DNA of 64,000 bases from Vandiemenella viatica (Eukaryota > Arthropoda > Insecta > Orthoptera > Morabidae): contig CM061919.1 of the NCBI GenBank assembly GCA_031002005.1, positions 229,240,461-229,304,460 on the forward strand. Reading direction: 5' to 3'. Positions 60,599-64,000 of this stretch are shown in pieces (positions within the stretch are counted from its first letter, which is position 1; every line of letters begins with the position of its first letter). Under the pieces are notes generated by a model. The model saw nothing but the letters and a program-made list of their open reading frames with translations. It was not told where the DNA came from and searched no databases. The position numbers were made by a program, and so were the translations under genes.

Positions 60599-61955
60599 CT
60601 AGACGACCCGTGCGAAAATTTCGCGAATAAAATGCGATGAATAGTGAGGTTGAATATAATGTCACCAAGTTCAGTCATTACTTTCATACTCCTACTTTAT
60701 TTATCGATTTTGGTTAGAAATCCAGGGAGATAAATGGCTCGAAACACAAAAACGTATTTTAGAAATATTGACATTTTTGCGCTTTATGGGTCGAATTACG
60801 AAAAATTCCTTTCTTAGAATATAATGTTACCACGGCGGAAGCCTTAGTCTTTAATACGATATGTCATTTATCTGTATCGATTAGATATCAAGGGAAATAT
60901 AAGGCTTGTGACACAAAAATACGTTGTAGAACAATTTATACTTTTTCCCTTTAATAGTTGAATTCCAAACACTTCTTTCTTAAAATATGATGTCAGCAAA
61001 GCTGAAACATTATTCATCACAATCGTACTCGATTTATCGATTTTGGATAGATATCAAGGGAGATAAGTGGCTCGAGACACAAAAAACGCATTTTAGAAAA
61101 ATTGACTTTTTTTGCCTTTTATGGGTCGAATTACGAAAAATTCCTTTCTTAAAATATAATGTTACCAGGGCGGAGACTTTATTATTTAATTGATACCTCA
61201 TTTATCTATATCGGTTAGATATCAAGGGAGATAAATCGGCCGTGACACAAAAATGCGTTATAGAAAAATTTATACTTTTTCCCATTAAGGGTAGAATTCC
61301 AAAAACATTCTTTCTTAAAATATGATGTCGCAGAGCTGAGACAATACTCCTCATAATCCTACCTCATTTATTCTTTTTGGTTAGATATCCTGGGAGATAA
61401 ATGGCTAAAGATACAAAAAGCCCATTTTAGAAAAATTGACATTTTTGCCCTTTAAGGGTCGAATTACGAAAAATTCCTTTCTTAAAATATAATGTTACCA
61501 CGGCGGAGACCTTAATACGATCGTATTTAATATGATACCTCATTTATCTATATCAGTTAGATATTAAGGGAGACAAATGGCTCGTGACACAAAAACGAAT
61601 TGCAAAAAATATTGATACTTTTGAACTTTAAGGGTTGAATTCCGAAAAATTTCTGTCTTAATATATGGCGTCACTAAAGCGGATATCTTAATCTTTAAAA
61701 TGATACTTCATTAAACGATCTCAGATAGGTATCCAGGGAGATATTTGACTCATAACACAGAAAACAGCATTTTAGAAATATTGACATTTTCGCCCTTTAA
61801 GGTCCGAATTCCGAAAACTTCATTTTTTAAAATATGGTGTCACCCAAGGGAAGACCATAAGCTTTAAAATGACACCTAATTCATTGATTTCGGTTAAGTA
61901 TGAAGGAAGATACAGGCTTGTGACAAAAAAATACCTTATAGAAATAATATATATG
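60599..61955. mobile_element. Dispersed element with ~168-bp tandem core, copy 3 (about 7 monomers)
   Basis: The left end CTAGACGACCCGTGCGAAAA matches copy 2. Anchors recur near 60781, 60949, 61115, 61283, 61450, 61624 and 61795. The same two monomer types alternate, and the same final units (ATGGCGTCACTAAAGCGG, then ACCTTATAGAAATAATATAT) close the element. It differs from copy 2 by missing about six internal monomers. Confidence 0.8.
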
Positions 61956-62630
61956 ATACTCATGTAATTATTCTATGACATTTTTAAACTCCAGGACGAT
62001 CGCTATAATTTTCCTGTAATCATTGAAAGGCCACATGCATGTCTCTATAAATTAGGAAACGATTTTTGAGTCAGCAGTGTTGGAACTAAGCGAGGAAATT
62101 AGGTATTTTCAGTGGGTAAATCCTAGAATAAAAATAAAATTTCCAAACATTTTAGGAGTCAGATGTTTATTAGCATTTATTTGATGCTGATACAGACACC
62201 CCATAAAATTCCTTTCCTTTGACCCCAATTAACCATCTTAAAATTGTTTTGACCCAAATGATTGTTCGGTTTTTACGTTAAAATCGTGTTTGGGGCAGTA
62301 GGAACGGAAATAGTTATGGATAAAAAATAATAAATAATAATAAGTTAGTGGATTCAGAAATTACAAGCCCGTGACAGAAGGGCACTAAAAATGTATACGC
62401 ATTTGGTGGTCTGCTGATAGTAATTTGTATACCTTTATCAGATATGTCGCCGCTTTTACTTAAGAGAAACTGATTTATTGTGGATTGATGTCTGACTTGT
62501 ATTGTGTTGATCCAATCTATATATTACCTGCTTCAGATATCAGTGCTTGAATTTGCTTCTCTTGTACACACCGCTGCGGACTCTGGATTTAGTAAGGTGG
62601 TTATTAAAAGACGTTTGTTATTAAAGGAAA
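61956..62630. other. Intergenic DNA downstream of the His-rich gene, nothing recognised
   Basis: AT-rich, with an AATA-type microsatellite near 62326-62341. Confidence 0.3.
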
Positions 62631-62636
62631 TTTATT
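62631..62636 (-). promoter_or_regulatory. Polyadenylation signal AATAAA of the His-rich gene
   Basis: On the minus strand AATAAA lies 83 nt after the TGA stop, a normal distance for a short 3' UTR. Confidence 0.55.
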
Positions 62637-62718
62637 GTTTTATAGGAATTTCAATGGCGTGGACAGATATAGCTCTAATCTAACTGGATTGAATGACCCG
62701 CCCGTCAGGGTGGAGGTG

Positions 62719-62946
62719 TCAGTGGTGGTGGTGGGGGTCGTGCCCTGGCCCGTGGTGCTCCGGCCCATGGTGTGGCTCATGGTGTTCCGGACCATGGTGC
62801 GGCTCCTTGTGGTCTGGGCCGTGGTGCGGCTCATGGTGATCTGGCCCATGGTGGTCCGGCCCGTGGTGACCTGGCCCATGGTGCTGGTCGTGTCCTGGAC
62901 CGTGGTGGGGCTCGTGTGGTGGCCCGTGATGGTCGTGGTGCGACAT
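62719..62946 (-). CDS. Small histidine-rich protein, 75 residues
   Basis: The frame runs from ATG (62946-62944) to TGA (62721-62719). The protein starts MSHHDHHGPPHEPHHGPGHD and ends PHHHH. 32 of 75 residues are His; the rest is nearly all Gly, Pro, Asp and Glu in HHGP(D/E)HHEP-like units. There is no signal peptide and no Cys. Such a sequence could bind Zn, Cu or Ni ions, but this is inference from composition. TTCCTCGTGTTCCAG just upstream of the ATG looks like a splice acceptor; a GTATGT 45 nt before it would make a very short 5' UTR intron. An upstream in-phase extension to about 63030 lacks the repeat style. The opposite strand is open only as a shadow. Confidence 0.65.
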   Translation of the reverse strand: MSHHDHHGPPHEPHHGPGHDQHHGPGHHGPDHHGPDHHEPHHGPDHKEPHHGPEHHEPHHGPEHHGPGHDPHHHH

Positions 62947-63110
62947 GATCACTGGAACACGAGGAAACACTGAATTAGAAACTGATACACACATACGTTT
63001 AGCTTCCGTAGCACAGCGAAGCACACGCACATTTAGTTGACGATGTTTGGATAATCACTGTGAAGACCTTCAACTAGGTTTTTACTGTCTCTTCACTATC
63101 TGCTCTTCAT

Positions 63111-63124
63111 AACCTTCGAAGGTT
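63111..63124. promoter_or_regulatory. 14-bp perfect palindrome upstream of the His-rich gene
   Basis: AACCTTCGAAGGTT is a perfect palindrome 165 bp upstream of the ATG and immediately before the GGGCCC-rich element. It could be a dimeric binding site; no function is shown. Confidence 0.35.
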
Positions 63125-63126
63125 AG

Positions 63127-63472
63127 TGGCTAGGTCAACCAGGGCCCCGGTGCAAAAAATTTATTTCGGGCCCTCAGGCCAGATGGGCAACCTTTTTTTT
63201 TGCTTTGTGTTGCTGGTAAGGGCCCCCCTGAGCTGAGGACGGGGCCCTTGAGCTGTGCTTAGGGGCCCCCTGAGCAGTGGTTGGGGCCCCCTTGAACAGT
63301 GAGAGGCCCCCTAGTGAGGGGCTACCTGTGTCTCAGACAACTGTAGAGTGTAGAGCTAAAAAAACAAAGGTAGCCAGTTTTGCCATGAAGGCTCGTGGGC
63401 CTCTGAACTGCGCTTGGGGGGGGGCCCCCAGAGGTGCGCTTTGGGGCCCCCAGAGGTATGCTTGGGGGATAG
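63127..63472 (-). mobile_element. GGGGCCCC-rich hAT-like MITE, truncated copy
   Basis: Inverse relative of 13235-13619: GTGGCTAGGTCAACCAGGGC, GGGCCCTCAGGCCAGATGGG, AGAGCTAAAAAAA and CCCAGAGGTATGCTTGGGG follow the same order in reverse. The outermost terminal bases are eroded at the left and lost at the right, where a T run (63478-63497) begins. Confidence 0.75.
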
Positions 63473-63499
63473 TCCTTTTTTTTTTTTTTTTTTTTTTGA

Positions 63500-63730
63500 A
63501 GAGTTGTCTGTCTGGTGGTTCAGTGGTTGGTGTCCACGGTAGCGTAGTGGCTAGAGTACTAGCTCCGCATGCCGTTTGTCGCCGGTTCAAGTCCGGCCGA
63601 CAACTTGGGTGTTTAAGTGTTGTGTGAATACATGTCTTGCCTGTCCTATGCTGTCTATAATTACTACAAGTAATATATACAACGGCAAACACATTATAGA
63701 GCTGGCTGTACAGCCAGGAAAGTCTCATGT
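63500..63730 (+). mobile_element. tRNA-derived SINE, second family
   Basis: GGTAGCGTAGTGGCTAGAGT at 63538-63557 gives an A box. GCCGGTTCAAGTCCGGC at 63581-63597 is a perfect T-arm stem with the B box. The acceptor stem does not pair, so it is not a functional tRNA gene. A unique body follows to about 63730. Confidence 0.7.
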
Positions 63731-64000
63731 CAGACGGCGAATCGGCTATCGTTAACGTTGCTTAACTGGAGCGAATGAATTCCAAAACTAGGACGAGTCG
63801 GGGAATTGGAGATTCTACGATAACCGTGGCACCGCAGTCCGGCGATGATGGAATCTTATGTATCTCGACTAGACAAAACGAAAAGTGAGTAATAAAAGTT
63901 TTGATATCTTGCTTAGTTCTCGAGATATCGTATCTCAAAAGTGAGGTGGTTAGGATGGAATGCGGCCTGGACCAGAAGAAACATTTTGCCGACCGAAGAA
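63731..64000. other. Window end, a short repeat shared with 50195-50222
   Basis: AATGCGGCCTGGACCAGAAG at 63959-63978 resembles AATGCAGCCTGGACCAAAG at 50210-50228 inside the pogo-like element. Otherwise nothing is recognised. Confidence 0.4.

Noticed and set aside
62635..62973. Plus-strand 112-codon frame rich in Val, Met and Trp
   Set aside because: It is the exact antisense shadow of the His-rich repeats; the minus strand has a coherent start, stop and poly(A) signal.
63538..63605. Functional tRNA gene
   Set aside because: A and B boxes and a T arm are present but the acceptor stem does not pair; it is a SINE head.

Overview
The window is eukaryotic nuclear DNA, AT-rich and intron-rich, from an animal with a large repeat-laden genome. 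A polyneopteran insect (grasshopper, cricket or stick-insect type) is the best guess. This rests on a tRNA-derived SINE type (57547-57780, with relatives at 51785 and 56223) and on LINE 3' ends with a GTAGAT-repeat tail that I associate with orthopteroid genomes. The attribution is inference from memory, not a database result.

Host genes. Two are supported. (1) A plus-strand gene occupies 1808-34217 as six in-phase coding exons (1808-1865, 17734-17879, 24085-24305, 26272-26452, 30333-30500, 34084-34217) with introns of about 15.9, 6.2, 2.0, 3.9 and 3.6 kb. Together they encode the last ~301 residues of a single-pass membrane protein: a long hydrophilic, low-complexity extracellular stalk, one transmembrane helix spanning the exon 5/6 junction, and a short basic tail ending in NGMYL. 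The N-terminal exons lie upstream of the window. (2) A small intronless-CDS gene on the minus strand (62719-62946) encodes a 75-residue protein that is 43% histidine, followed 83 bp downstream by AATAAA.

Everything else recognisable is mobile or tandem DNA, much of it nested. Inside the introns of gene 1: LINE fragments of at least three types, a Penelope-like element (GIY-YIG endonuclease, hammerhead-like cores, a 70-bp inverted repeat), hAT elements with 8-bp target duplications, a pogo-type MITE with TA duplication, foldback MITEs and two copies of a dispersed element built of ~168-bp tandem monomers. Downstream of gene 1: a PIF/Harbinger-like element inside a LINE (36505-37530), an internally deleted Tc1/mariner-type element with very long terminal repeats (39463-40010), a 72-bp spacerless palindrome (40439-40510), and a 9.1-kb pogo-like transposon (41821-50922) with a decayed transposase.

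The most distinctive structure is a dispersed element with conserved left and right ends and a core of 368-bp tandem units. It occurs twice: once inside the pogo-like element (45333-50157, units of 368-370 bp with many small indels) and once 2 kb further on (52130-56213, eight successive units spaced exactly 368 bp apart with an alternating two-unit pattern). The ~168-bp family (13976, 21099, 60599) has the same architecture with 4, 13 and 7 monomers, and its left end resembles that of the 368-bp family. Both look like mobile elements that seed satellite arrays. I know of no proven mechanism for them from the sequence alone.
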